Below, piece by piece: positions 47,221 through 58,599 of a stretch of DNA of 64,000 nucleotides. The DNA is from Helicoverpa zea (taxonomy: Eukaryota; Arthropoda; Insecta; Lepidoptera; Noctuidae). Below the pieces are notes generated by a model, which was given only the letters and a program-made list of their open reading frames with translations, was not told where the DNA came from and made no database searches. The DNA lies in NCBI RefSeq assembly GCF_022581195.2, contig NC_061453.1, positions 14,402,001 through 14,466,000 on the forward strand, in the 5' to 3' direction. Position 1 is the first letter of the stretch. Each line of letters opens with the position of its first letter. Both the position numbers and the translations under genes were made by a program.

Positions 47221-47247
47221 CGATCCGGGTCGCAAGGACCAAACAGA
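47221..47247 (-). other. Primer-binding site, tRNA-Tyr-like
   Basis: In element sense the 5' LTR end (...CCGCACA) is followed by TCTGTT and then TGGTCCTTGCGACCCGGAT. TGG is the complement of a tRNA CCA end. The following bases are close to the complement of the tRNA-Tyr 3' end as I remember it, with about two differences. The tRNA assignment is tentative; the location is right. Confidence 0.55.
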
Positions 47248-48487
47248 TGTGCGGGACGGACGTAACTCAGAAGCAGGTACTATGGGGTGGCTTCGAGACG
47301 TTGACGCCCCGTCGGTCGCTGGTTCTTGGACGTCTGGGCGAGTGGACTGTATTTACGATGTGGCGAGAAACAGGAATTTCAGAAACAAGAATACGTTTAG
47401 ACGGGTTTTAGGCTCTCTGCTACTATAGGTTCAGGGATGCCGGTGAAATAATAAGTCTTCATATATTTTTCAGGAGTCTTGAAGGGACGAGCTTCGACGC
47501 ACTTACCATACTACAATTACACTATTTACTTTTCACTATTTACTTGTTACACTATCAAAAATCTATACCGATGACTACGATTGTACGGCGGCGCTTGCGC
47601 ACCGAATGAGCTCGAAACTTTACCGTGACGAGCACCTCGATTTCTCGTCCCTCCGACCAACCTCAGTTTTATTGACCTTTCAATTTAACAGCAGTATTAC
47701 AAACAATTGGTACATGATATCATTACAGGACACCTAGCGTCAGACGCCCCATGAAGTGCGCTACTGAACTATACTATACACACCCTGCATACCTTCAGGG
47801 CTGAAATACTATAACCGAATAACTATAAAAAACTATGTGAAATCGGCCCTTATGTGAAGATTATCTCGAGATAAAAAACAAACTATGGGGGGTATCTCGA
47901 TACGAAAGGCAGTGTGTGTTAGGGCATTTCATGGGCTATCTGGCGATAGTAATCCTAACAATGTGACCTAAGCCCTAGTATTGTTAATTTGCATGTGAAA
48001 TGAAAGTCAAAACACAGACATTATTTATTGCTCTATAACTTAAACTATTAACAATATTTCTATAAATTAAGTTATTTTGTATACAATGAAACCTAGGCTT
48101 TCAGTTAAACACTATTTCACTAATGAAAGTCTAGGATTTTTACTATCGAGAAATGTTTACATAGGTAAATCAGGCCTTAAACGGCAGAACTATTAGGTTT
48201 ATTATACAATATTATGTAGGTTAAGGTTACCGCTACAAGACTATTACAATTTGGTATCAAAAAACGCTATAATTTACAAATTAAATCACTATCAAAATCT
48301 GAACACAATTCTATAACAATTTAGAAGGAGGGTGCACGTGAAAAACATACCTTGGCGCGGCTCACGGCACTTTTTGCTCATTACCCTCATCACAAAATTG
48401 TTAGAGTATAAATAGTTACGCGCATACACGAACACTCAGGCATTATGATTTTGCACTCGCGGCGCACTGATGCGTCTGTCGCGAACA
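47248..48487 (-). repeat. 5' LTR (right copy), 1,240 bp
   Basis: Identical in length and, by eye, in sequence to the left LTR. In element sense a strong splice-donor-like word CCAAG|GTATGT (complement of about 48346-48356) lies about 137 nt from the LTR start. The plus-strand TATA/initiator pair is repeated at 48407-48441. Confidence 0.95.
48407..48441 (+). promoter_or_regulatory. Outward-facing TATA box plus initiator in the 5' LTR
   Basis: Same TATAAATA and TCAGGC pair as in the left LTR, here directed out of the element into the right flank. The predicted start (48438) lies about 50 bp from the LTR edge. Confidence 0.4.
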
Positions 48488-48492
48488 TATTA
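48488..48492. repeat. Right target-site duplication TATTA
   Basis: Perfect copy of 41435-41439 directly after the LTR end (GCGAACA|TATTA). Confidence 0.95.
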
Positions 48493-49237
48493 TGAACATA
48501 AAATTAAATTATTTTCAGTTATCAATCTGATTAATAATTCAGCTACACACAGGAGCAATGTGCGAGCAGTGAATTGAGATCATGTTTTTCCTATGTTACA
48601 AAAACAATGATATACTGACCAGAGTAATTATCGCTCCGATTGTCCCCGAACAGTTTGACATGTGGAGACACACAAATTCAGGCCCAATCACTTGATAAAC
48701 TGCTTACAATTTGCGAAAAACAATCGAGGAACGAAACAAAAACTTACAACCACATAAAACACTTACCTAAGTTAAGACAGTTGTACCTCTGAGTTCAAAT
48801 GTGGTTCTTAGAATTCCACTAATAAGAAAACGATGAAAGTGCAGGCTGGCCGGGGAGAGATCTGCATCGGTAGCCCTAATGCGGAGTCATTAAGCAAGTC
48901 GTGTCCTGTCGCGGGAACACCCGGGAGGCGGTACTACTGCTGCCCGGGAGACGACCACAGGCAAAGAAGATTCAGAAGGTTAAGTGTGTGATTTTGTCAT
49001 TTAATTATGCGCAAGCATTAAGACATAGAGGATATAGTGAAAGAGGACAACCAAAGTAACTATGGATGTCAGAAGTGACGATATGGCTTAAAAAAATGTT
49101 ACTCGTCAAATAAAGTCACAAAGAGAAGTATGGAAGAAGAAAACGAATAAATATTGAGATAAGTACAGAATCATTATGCTAAATTATTTTAACCAAACTT
49201 AACCTTTCCATCAATGGTTCTCAAATACAATATGTTC
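48493..49237. other. Noncoding flank with a GC-rich block
   Basis: 48840-48975 is GC-rich with self-complementary words (CCCGGGAGGCGG and CTGCCCGGGAGACG). It looks like a fragment of a lepidopteran retroelement untranslated region. The rest is AT-rich without features. Confidence 0.4.
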
Positions 49238-49471
49238 ATCATCCTCCGAGCCTTTTCCCAACTATGTTGGGGTCGGCTTCCAATCTAACCGGATGTAGCT
49301 GAGTACCAGTGCTTTACAAGGAGCGACTGCCCTATCTGACCGCCTCAACCCAGCTACCCAGGCAACCCAATACCCACGGTTAGACTGGTGTCAGACTTAC
49401 TGGCTTCTGGCTACCCGTACGTAACGACTGCCAAGGATGTTCAGTGACAGCCGGGACCTACAGTTTAACGT
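49238..49471 (-). mobile_element. SINE, 5'-truncated
   Basis: Carries CATCATCCTCCGAGCCTTTT at its tail end and CCGGGACCTACAGTTTAACG at its broken end, about 92% like the same part of the 40.4-kb copy by eye. Flanking TACAATATGTT and TACAAAATGTT may be an imperfect target duplication. Confidence 0.85.
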
Positions 49472-51738
49472 ACAAAATGTTGCTCAATATCAAAATTTGT
49501 AAGCTCAAATACAAAATGGTATTAGGTTTAAAGTACACAAATCAATAATTTTTTCTAAAATGGTTTAATTAGGCAGAGTTCATTTGGCATTTCTAGAGCA
49601 CAAAGCAGCACAATATAAGAATTAGAACCAAACATTGTTGTTCATGTTAATCCTTCTGTTTTATGCTGTAATGTGGTTTAGCTCGGTGGAAGTTGATCTC
49701 ACCGCACATTAATCCTTGCCAAGGACAAGACACGGCTTGAATCTTACGGTTTTTCACAAAGCTGTGACCAAACTCACTGGCTAAGGTTTTATTCTCAACT
49801 GTTTACTGTGATTTTGTTGTAACATGTTTAAATGAATTAATAACATCAGGTGAGATCATATTCGTAAGAAATTATCAAAAGTTAAGTGTGTGATTTATTT
49901 ACTTTTTTCTTCATAAAGAAATCACGAAAGATTTGATACATAAACTATTCAATAATCGTTTGCCACGAAATCACGCCATATTTTTACGATTGGAACCCAA
50001 GAACGGAAAATGGTGGGGTAATTGCTTTACAAAACATTTGTAAATAAAAATTGCCATACTCTCCTTTGTAACGACTGAATTAAAAAACATTATTTACCTG
50101 CTTACATTTTCAAGAAGACATAGTTCAAAACTTAAGCAGCAATGTTCATTAACCTGCAGACTGAACAGATCATACATTAGACAGTACTTAGATCTACTCG
50201 TACTCGCAGGTTTCGGAATGCAGGCACGTGGCAGCAATCGTCTAACTTCTGACATTACTGGACCAACTGGAATTGACTTCGATGTTACTCTAACTTCCCA
50301 TGCGACTCTAACTTTAGCTGCATCGGTAGTGGGTGCAATTTTTGTTCTCTGTTTTTGGATATGATGTTGAATATACCTGTTTTCATTCTGCCTCGATAAT
50401 ATTATAAAGGCTTTACAAATATGGTGTGCTAGAGAAATCACCAATGCTTACTTTTCAAAAAAGTACTTCTAGCACAGAAATAGCGTTAGACTAACGTTAG
50501 GTCGGCTCTAAAATAATTACTTTTGACAGTTTTTTTGCTTTGGCTATGGTTTTTTCAATAAAGCTCGAGGGATCATATTCTGCACAATATTTGTTTACTA
50601 CTACTAAGTACTACGTCTTCGCCTCGCTTATATTGGGCAGATATTCCAAGTACAAAAACGCCAATATTTCACATAAGAAAAAGAGGGACAACGCATCGCA
50701 CATTCGCCTGACACCAAAAGGCTATAAAAGCTATCACTCATTGTCTGAATGCATGTTTTATTTATCGTCGCCATTAGATCCCAGATATATGGGGTCCCAG
50801 ATATAGGGGGAACGGGTTGGGTTGATTTTTATTGTTGGTCCATGGTGGTTTTAAGGGTTAAGTGGTGATGTATAGCAGGGTTCAACACGGTTGGATAACC
50901 GTGAGAGTTTTGTCACATGTCCAAAACTTAGTAAAGTTTGATGCAAACCTTTTTAAGAGATTTATGGGGTCTTTTTTGCGGTTCGTATGTTTTGCGTCTT
51001 GGAAGAACAATAAAAGGGGCAAGTCTTGTACATTATAAAATACTTTTGTTACAAAAGTATTTTAAACCCACTTATAAGGAGCCATTTATTCCTGAACAAG
51101 CATCATGTATCAGTATTCTTATAGGGACTTAATGATGAAAACACTCTAAAATCCCATCTGGATGGCTGGATCGGGTCTTATCAATCCTTGGCATAATGAT
51201 CATCGTAATATTGGCATGCATCGTACTGTTGATATAGCTTTTAAATCATTATTTTATACATGACAGCTCATCATTAGATATAATCAAAACAAACGTTTGA
51301 GATTGCAACCAATAAAAAAAATAACAACGTAAATATCGGAAAATGGTAAAGTTTTGCAACGTAAAAGCCCATTTCTTTTCCAAACAAGTAACAGGTAACT
51401 CCATGGGATGGGTCGTGAATACAAATATTGAATGTTCGGTATTCTGGACGGTGGCTGCGTTAATTTGTGCGGGATTCCCATTAATGATCGGGAAGTTTGA
51501 TGACGTAGTGCGTTGACCTGGACAATTTATACATGCGTAGTGCAAACATTACGGTCAAGTTAAACATTGGTGTGTTTTAAAGGTGATATGTTTGAAACTA
51601 CTAAACTGAATGATATGACTTATTCTAAAGAGTGGAATTCAAATGATTTCTGCTACTCTTTTGTCATTATTTTTGGATCAGAAATTAGGGTGTGTGATAC
51701 AATTTTGTATGTGATTAAGCGATTTTCAATCAAAATGC
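49472..51738. other. Noncoding DNA, unsupported open frames
   Basis: Includes a 116-codon minus frame (50094-50444) and shorter ones, none with a recognisable motif. A GC-moderate patch at 50200-50320 is unassigned. Nothing called. Confidence 0.4.
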
Positions 51739-51856
51739 CTGGCCTATTCCCTATTATGAAAAGGTCGGCGTCCAGTCTAGTATTTTGAGTCCAGTCTTTT
51801 ACAGGGTTCTATATGTATAAAGCGACTGCCTATCTGACGTCCTCAACCCAATTTCG
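51739..51856 (-). mobile_element. SINE tail fragment, diverged
   Basis: CCTGGCCTATTCCCTATTAT, AAGGTCGGCGTCCAGTCTAG and GCGACTGCCTATCTGACGTC follow the 40.4-kb SINE tail in order with substitutions. Confidence 0.65.
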
Positions 51857-52653
51857 GTAAGTAACAGAACTGCATCACCAACATAAACACAACCTAATCG
51901 AGGTCACAGCAAAACCCCATAAAAATGTGTGTAGAGTAACAAAGCGGGCTATTACGTCACCCAATTGTTGGTTCACAAAGGGGAATCGGTTTTTTTTAAT
52001 TAATTTCTGTGGCAACCTTCACGCGCGTCACTGGGGATACGACAGCAATTGATCGACTATGCGAAGATGATTGATCGTGCAATAATGCGTACATGAAAAG
52101 TTTGGGAACCATTTTGTAGGGACGGGTCGGTATGCGATGTAAGTATAGGGTGCGATTTTGGGTGCGTTTAAGACTTGGTTGAAGAATGTGTTTTAGGTAC
52201 TGTAAGGGCGTACTGGCTAGGGATTGCTGAAAAAAAAAAAACATTTAAACTTTCCTCACTTCATCAGGCTTAAGCTCGGAGTAATCCGGAGTAAGACTTA
52301 ACTTCTAGGTATTGTGTTCTAGAAAGTCTCACTTGAAGGTTTATATACCTATGTTGTTTCTGAACATCTATATCTATGGACAACACTAATAAACAATGGG
52401 TATGATTTAAGCTGTCACCAATTTAATTCATTTTGTGTTTCTTAAATAATAGGGTTTGCCCTCAAAATAGTAGATTTGTCACCAAAATGTAGTCACCAAA
52501 CAATATAAAATCAAGTCCACAATAAATTACCGAAAATCATGGAGATATGGGGTCAAGTACCAAATAGATGGTTTTGTATGTATTATAATAGGTTTGTCCT
52601 AATAGTATTTAAGCAAACTAATTTAAAGAGATCACCAATAAATCATATATTAT
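51857..52653. other. Noncoding DNA
   Basis: No feature recognised; a poly-A/T run occurs near 52228. Confidence 0.4.
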
Positions 52654-52896
52654 ATCACTAGAAAATTTCATCAGCATCATCCTCCGAGCCTTTTTCCCAA
52701 TCATGTTGGGGTCGGCTTCCAGTCTAACCGGATTCAGCTGAGTACCAGTGCTTTACAAGAAGCGACTGCCTATCTGACCTCCTCAACCCAGTTACCCGGG
52801 CAACCCGATACCCCTTGGTTAGACTGGTGTCAGACTTACTGGCTTCTGACTACCCGTAACGACTGCCAAGAATGTTCAATCACTAGAAAATTTCAT
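52654..52896 (-). mobile_element. 5'-truncated SINE with 18-bp target duplication
   Basis: The SINE body occupies 52672-52878 and is close to the 40.4-kb copy (TCTAACCGGATTCAGCTGAG, ACCCGGGCAACCCGATACCC). It is flanked by perfect 18-bp direct repeats ATCACTAGAAAATTTCAT at 52654-52671 and 52879-52896, the mark of LINE-type target-primed insertion. The tRNA head is missing, so it was 5'-truncated at insertion. Confidence 0.95.
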
Positions 52897-54815
52897 GAAG
52901 GTCTAAAAATGTAGGGTGGTCGTCATCATCCTTTCAACCAAAGAGTCTACTACTTAACTGGCCATGTGCCTCCCCTAAGGGTCTTAATTTCCACAGGTAG
53001 TATAAATATATTTTAATTAAATTTCTAGCTGAATAGTAAATAAAACACTTAATTAAAGTCAAAATAATCAATATTTATTGTTAAAAATAACAATCACTGA
53101 ATAATCAGCGCTGGTTTGGATTTTGAAGGGCGCCCCCTTTTTCTTTTCTGGCCGATGAGTAAATTTTTTGCTTTCTTCAACCCATTCGTTGAGGCCCGAA
53201 AGCGCGCCAATTTGTCTCCCTTCCCTTTGTACATATTTTCATTAAAATTATAAACTGATGTATTAAATTGGTAACGAATACATTATTTTAATAACTGAAC
53301 GAAATAAAATGTAACTACTGTATTGGTGACAAAATAACAAATAAAAAGGAGTCGCAGTCAGGGATCGATTAATCGATTTATTTGGTGACAGATCTACCAT
53401 TTTGAGCACCAAGCTATTATTTAAGTAATAAAACTATTATTATTAGAACGAAGTTTATATTCATGTAATGCACTACAATTTTATTGCTAATCCATCTCAT
53501 TTTTTACACATTATATTAACAATAATATGGTAATTTATAACTGGGAACACTCTTTGTTTATCTGAGAACGAAAATATTTCGTGGCGATAGGTCTATTTAT
53601 TAGGTGATACAACTTGATGACAAATATAAATTTTGGTGAAAAAAAATATAGTTCCCATAAACAATTAAGCATTTAAAAGCGATTTTCGTTGTGTATCATA
53701 TAATAAAATCGGACTACAAGTTAGCTGTAATAAACAAAAGAAAAAAAGCGAGTGAACTGGACTACACAAGGTGTATAAAATATAAGTAGCAGGAACAAAA
53801 CTTTTGAACTTGAAAATAAATATTGCTTATTTGAATTGTGTCCGAAGTTCTTGGGGAAACTTTTGATGTGATAATGTTTGTCCTGTCAAGCGAGCTTTAA
53901 AAGTACTCCAAAACTTTGCCTTACAAAAATAAGGCACATTATCTTCAATGGCTACGAAAACAAAGTTTTTTGAATGTACGCTCTAGATAAATTCTATTGC
54001 GTAAATGAAATCAAAATAATTTATTAGACTGTTTGTTAAACTGAAAAAATTCAAGAAAATAAAAATACAATTAAATGTGCGTTTTTCGTCTATAAAACTA
54101 GTCGCCTCATTAATTATTTATTTCGTTTAAAATCACAAGACACCTGAAAATACATTAAGGCCCAAATCAGTATTCAAAGGGTGCTCCCAGACCTCTATTC
54201 TATCGAATTAATCTGAGGTCGTCTAGGTCTCGAAATTTAATCTGTTTACAAACAATTTAATTCACGATGTTGGAAAATAAAAGAAAAATAGCATGACGGC
54301 ATTATTTTTGTAGACGAAGCCAATTTTGAGAATTCAGTAGTTATATAAGGCTTTTAAATGTGCAGGCATGAAATGTTCATGTAAATGTGCATATTTAGAA
54401 TCAATGAAAATTTAATCGTAATTATTTTCATAATTTATTTGCATTTACTAAATATTTAATTGTGGTGCAGTATGCCAATATTAATGCCTTTAAAATCTTT
54501 ATCCTTACCAAAACTCTATATTACTTATTATAAGTCCTTTTTAACTACAATTGTCATTCCCAAAACAACGGTCACAGAATTCCGTTTATTTTCCATACGT
54601 ACCGGGATTTAAGCAGCGACCCATCCAATTACAGGCCCTCCAGAGCGACGCTTAACATAATAGTCTAGTTATGCTAGCCGACCGTTGCAATCTAGGCTCT
54701 AATGTCATTGTAACTAAGTGGCTAATGGCTTAATATGCTGTGTCAAATCTCGTAGTGAGGATGGTTTCTCCAGGGGTTACTAGTGAATTCTGATATAGCG
54801 ATCTTAAGCTATAAG
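52897..54815. other. Noncoding DNA, nothing recognised
   Basis: AT-rich sequence with no open frame above 60 codons, no known repeat ends. A small GC-richer patch at 54600-54680 is unassigned. Confidence 0.45.
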
Positions 54816-54835
54816 CCTAACCTAACCTAACCTAA
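54816..54835. repeat. Interstitial telomere-like repeat (CCTAA)4
   Basis: Four perfect CCTAA units followed by a degenerate CCTTA. This is the complement of the insect telomere unit TTAGG. Too short to imply a former chromosome end. Confidence 0.8.
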
Positions 54836-54874
54836 CCTTACCCCATTTTTGTCATAAAAAAGTAAAATTATTAT

Positions 54875-55042
54875 AAAATATAAAACAAATGATTCCGCCA
54901 ATTTAAAACGAAAATAATCTTAAAATAATGCGGCGGTTCATTTTGAAGGAACGGTAACGAACTCAGTGTTATGTTGTGCCCATCACTAGTCGTGACTAAC
55001 TGATAGGTGTCAGGAACGCATTCTCTGAACGGCCGAAGTATA
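54875..55042. mobile_element. Terminal fragment of the 14.3-kb TIR element
   Basis: 168 bp identical by eye to 15026-15193, including the terminal inverted repeat (...GAACGGCCGAAGTATA). The other end of the element is not found to its left, so this is a truncated copy. Confidence 0.9.
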
Positions 55043-55310
55043 AGTTTGTTGAACGTCATTTATAATCTGTCGGTCCGATTGCAACGCAGATGGTCTTTAC
55101 ACCCAAACAATGCTTTTAACCATTGATATAATTGCTCCTAGGGCAAGAAGAACGTCGATAGTTCAATGATCCCTAGGCCATCGATTTTTTTCTCGGTTAT
55201 TTCTCACAAAATTTTGTCTATAGCTTAGAAATTAAGAGAACGCTTTTAATTCATTTTTTAAGCTATTGCATAGCTTCTATCGCAGGCCTTGAGCGCGGGG
55301 ACCAAATCCA
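55043..55310. other. Noncoding spacer
   Basis: No feature seen. Confidence 0.4.
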
Positions 55311-55530
55311 GAAATTCCGTAACGAAAAACCCTCACGCTCCCCACTCCGACGGGCACGGAGGTGTGGCTTGAAGGCCGTGCATCGTCTAACGTCGTGTCA
55401 GTTCGGCAGTCTTCGCCACGGCGCTGTGTGTCGTGCGATTAGACGTATTGTACGACTTTACGGAACTCGCCCGAATCGAGACGAGCTGCTCCGAAATCGG
55501 ACGAATACATAATCAGCTGTTTGTGAGAAA
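55311..55530 (+). promoter_or_regulatory. CpG-rich block, possible promoter or first exon
   Basis: A distinctly GC- and CpG-rich stretch in AT-rich DNA, with the arthropod initiator word TCAGTT at 55398-55403 (GTGTCAGTTCGGCAG). No TATA box stands at the right distance and no downstream element is convincing. No coding frame is evident. It could equally be an unrecognised repeat. Strand is a guess from the initiator word. Confidence 0.25.
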
Positions 55531-55844
55531 GTATATAGGTGTATAAGTATTTATCTACAACAGTAAACGGCTGTACTTGTAAAATTTATATATAAAGTGT
55601 TTTGATATCATTGTTAGTTGATACAGAATGCTATGCAATAGCTTTACCGCGGCAGTCCCCGAGTGCCACACGTATTTTTTTTTGTGAACTTAACGTCCGT
55701 AGTTTTAGGAACCGGTTTGTTACCGCACATCGCGATTATTTCAGTAAAATCTAGAGCTGCAATCCAGACCCAAAATCGATGCAACGTTTATCTGTTAATC
55801 CCTTCCAATATTCACATTAAACAGAATCTCTGTAACACATGATT
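55531..55844. other. Noncoding spacer
   Basis: AT-rich, nothing recognised. Confidence 0.4.
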
Positions 55845-56030
55845 GCAGCCTGTTTAGGCGGCGTCACACCAGTCGACTCATTATGCGTTATAAATTCGCA
55901 ACTAATTAGCGCTGGCCTGACAAAGATTAATGTCGCAGTGTGCGCCAGCCCTAATGCGTGGCGCTGGCAACTTGCTGCCAGTCGCGATGTATGGGTTTGC
56001 GTAATTAGTGATTTTAGGGTATAAGTTGAC
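55845..56030. promoter_or_regulatory. Candidate conserved element with homeodomain-type sites
   Basis: Contains CAACTAATTAGCGCTGG and GCGTAATTAGTGA, two TAATTAG cores, plus TGCGTTATAAATTCG, set in moderately GC-rich sequence with no repeat structure. Frames open on both strands (61 and 98 codons) have no motif. I suggest regulatory DNA, by inference only. Confidence 0.3.
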
Positions 56031-56133
56031 CAATTGCAAACAGATTCGGAATTCCCTGTATGCACAACTAAATCAAGCCTAGGCACGGGAGGATGCACGT
56101 ATCTACGATACACGACATTAATAAAATTCTTAT

Positions 56134-56180
56134 AGATTAATTATTTACTAAAAGTATCTCTTTTAGTAAATAATTAATCT
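56134..56180. repeat. Perfect 21-bp hairpin, 5-nt loop
   Basis: The arm AGATTAATTATTTACTAAAA(G) at 56134-56154 is exactly complementary to 56160-56180, with loop TATCT. Confidence 0.95.
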
Positions 56181-57216
56181 CAACGTTTCTATGTTTCTAA
56201 AGTTGTATATGAATATCCCTAACTTTTATTGTGTCATTTAAGAACACCAAAACTGTCGATGCGACCACATTTCACAAATTACGCAATCCAAAATTAAAAA
56301 ATCTCTCCCAATTTCAATATCCAAGCATACCATGGGAGTTTCCAACCAAAATTATAACAATCATTTCCCATACTCGTATTTTTCGAAAGCTCCAATTACG
56401 TTGTCCCATTACCGGTCCCATATCGCCATAAATAGTAAACTTTGAAACCTTAAAGGTACCCTTCCGACACAAGCATCGGTCGCCCGTGGCTGACGGCCAA
56501 CGGGGTTCGGTAGAAGCGCGTAGGCAATAGGTCGATAGTCAAAGTATGGATGTACAGAGATGCGCGTTCAATACCTGTGTTGGAAGCGTAGCTTTTAAAG
56601 CAGCGGCGATCCCGATCCTTAATATTTCCGTTTGAAATGCGAGGCGATTTCATTGGGAGTTTTTCCTCCCTTAATTAAAAGAGAGCGGTCGGCGCCGCTT
56701 CCTAAATTGACTCTTTAAAACTTGTGATTTGCATTCATTATTTACGTGAAGGCGTTTCGAGGGTTCTTTTGTGTTTTATGCTCATCGAGATGTACAGGTA
56801 ATATGTATTGTGATTAAGCTGGCGGGTAATTTGCAAGATTTTAATTAATGAAAATTATGATTCTGTCATGCATATGTTCTAGATTTAGAATCAAGCCAAA
56901 AGCCAAGCCAAGTTTAAAGTCACACTCTCTTTCCTTAAAACAGTCTACTGTTTACTATAATATTCAGTAATTGAGTATCAACCATCAATCAAACAGACTG
57001 AGATCATAATTATATCTAGATAACTACGATAGATGAAGTCTAGACTCAGTCTAGACTAATACGTAAAACCGACTAAAACTTACACTTTAGAATAACCAAG
57101 TTATTAATTTCACTAACATCAGTTAACGCTAACCGAAGTTTAAGTAAAGAAAATAGGAAACTAAATTGCTTTTAGAAAGGTGCAAGGAATAATGGACTTT
57201 ATTGCTGTGTGGTTAA
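56181..57216. other. Noncoding DNA with a GC-richer patch
   Basis: 56480-56700 is GC-richer (GACGGCCAACGGGGTTCGGT, GCAGCGGCGATCCCGATCC, GGTCGGCGCCGCTTCC) and lacks repeat ends, so it may be another conserved island. The rest is AT-rich. Confidence 0.35.
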
Positions 57217-57265
57217 AGTAGCATTTTTGGTTGTCACTATGCAAGTGACAACCAAAAATGCTACT
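57217..57265. repeat. Perfect 22-bp hairpin, 5-nt loop
   Basis: The arm AGTAGCATTTTTGGTTGTCA(CT) at 57217-57238 is exactly complementary to 57244-57265, with loop ATGCA. Confidence 0.95.
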
Positions 57266-58599
57266 GGCTGGATGTCGCTAAAAATGAAGAAGGATATTCT
57301 AATCAGAAAAACTTTGACATCTACAATACACATCATGTTTTATTTTAAAAAATCGCGAGTGCGTGAGTGTACTTTTACAATTAACTTGAATAATCATTAC
57401 GAAGATAACAAAGGACCTTCGTTCGAGATTTTCCTTATTTACATTATTATTTCATGGTAATTAAATAATTGGGCTTTTAATTTCCTTAATGGGTCTTCAT
57501 TTACCATCGCTATAACTCTTGTTTTAAAAACCTCCGCCATAATCGTGCCACGCAATAGGCCGCGCAAATCTACGGGCACCATAACATTCAAGTTATAATT
57601 AAATCCGTTTCATCAAAGCCAGTATAATTATTTATTTTGCGCACATTTGATATGGTTCGCCGACAAATTAGCGATATTATTTTAAAAGCACAACGCTCCG
57701 CTTGCCTTGTGTGCAAATAAATTAATTACACCCTGTATGTGTGTGTGTGTATGTAGTAATGTTAAACGTTTTGATCAACCGTTTACGTGTTACGTTTCAG
57801 TTGAATGAACTTTTTACCTTTACTTGAATGATTCGGACAAATTAATGATTGAAGATGTTGTTCTTAAAAAAAATTCGTAAATATTGAATTTTAGTTTTTG
57901 CTTGTTTACATATGTTCAAAAAGTTTATCTGTTTAAGTAAATCTTAGATGCACTAATAGCCACTTTCAGTAAGACGCAAATACTGTTCTGATTACTCTTA
58001 TACCTTTACTATATGATACACTCATTCAGCCAGAAACGACCTTCAGCAAATAAATCAAAATTATTGCCATTATACACGACAAAATAACACAAAACGGAAC
58101 GAACCCCAATAACAACAGGGAGTAAAGTTTTAGATAATTTAAATAGGTCTTTATGAGCGTAATACCGCGGCTGTCCATTTGAGGTCAGCAGTAATAACTG
58201 TCGTTTGTTTAATGGTAAGGTAACGTTACCTTTCCGAGGTAACGATATGTAGGACTCCGACCGCGTAATGGCCTGTTGATGGAAAAGAGAAGGGACAGTT
58301 TGGGGTAACGTTTTGGGAATATTCTTTTTTGGTAAATTTGAAACTACACATAATTCATAACTGCATAGCCTATTCCCTAAATAGGTACTGAGGGAATTGT
58401 ATATTATTGTAAATTACCTATATTTATAAGTTAATTGTAAAAGACAGCTGTGTTGCTGGAAAGTTTGTTCTTCACTGCTTGTTCTTTCGAGCCATAACAC
58501 TAGGTAGTGGAGAAAGTGGGAAAGTTTTGGGGGTGCTGTCATTTTTGTAATTTTCGACGTTAAAAAGTGCTAATCTAATTAGACTTTGACTTTGAGTAA
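57266..58599. other. Noncoding DNA with a conserved-looking patch
   Basis: 57525-57730 mixes CCGCCATAATCGTGCCACGC, AATAGGCCGCGCAAATCTAC and ACAAATTAGCGATATTATTT with TAATTA-type words, like the 55.85-kb block. A TG repeat lies at 57738-57751. No exons recognised. Confidence 0.35.

Larger units (their letters stand above)
41440..48487 (-). mobile_element. BEL/Pao LTR retrotransposon, reverse-transcriptase-deleted
   Basis: A complete 7,048-bp insertion in minus orientation: 5' LTR (47248-48487), leader with primer-binding site, one long ORF (42909-47162), purine-rich tract and 3' LTR (41440-42679), bracketed by TATTA. Domain order Gag (DUF1759-like), zinc knuckle, DUF1758-like protease, RNase H remnant, H2C2-DDE integrase, DUF5641-like end places it in BEL/Pao. 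No RT motif exists anywhere between the LTRs. The coding part is much more GC-rich than its surroundings. Confidence 0.95.

Noticed and set aside
50094..50444. 116-codon minus-strand frame
   Set aside because: No motif and no exon signals; length is within chance expectation for 64 kb.
54816..54835. Former chromosome end or telomere fusion
   Set aside because: Only four perfect CCTAA units and no subtelomeric retroelements; such short runs arise by chance or repair.
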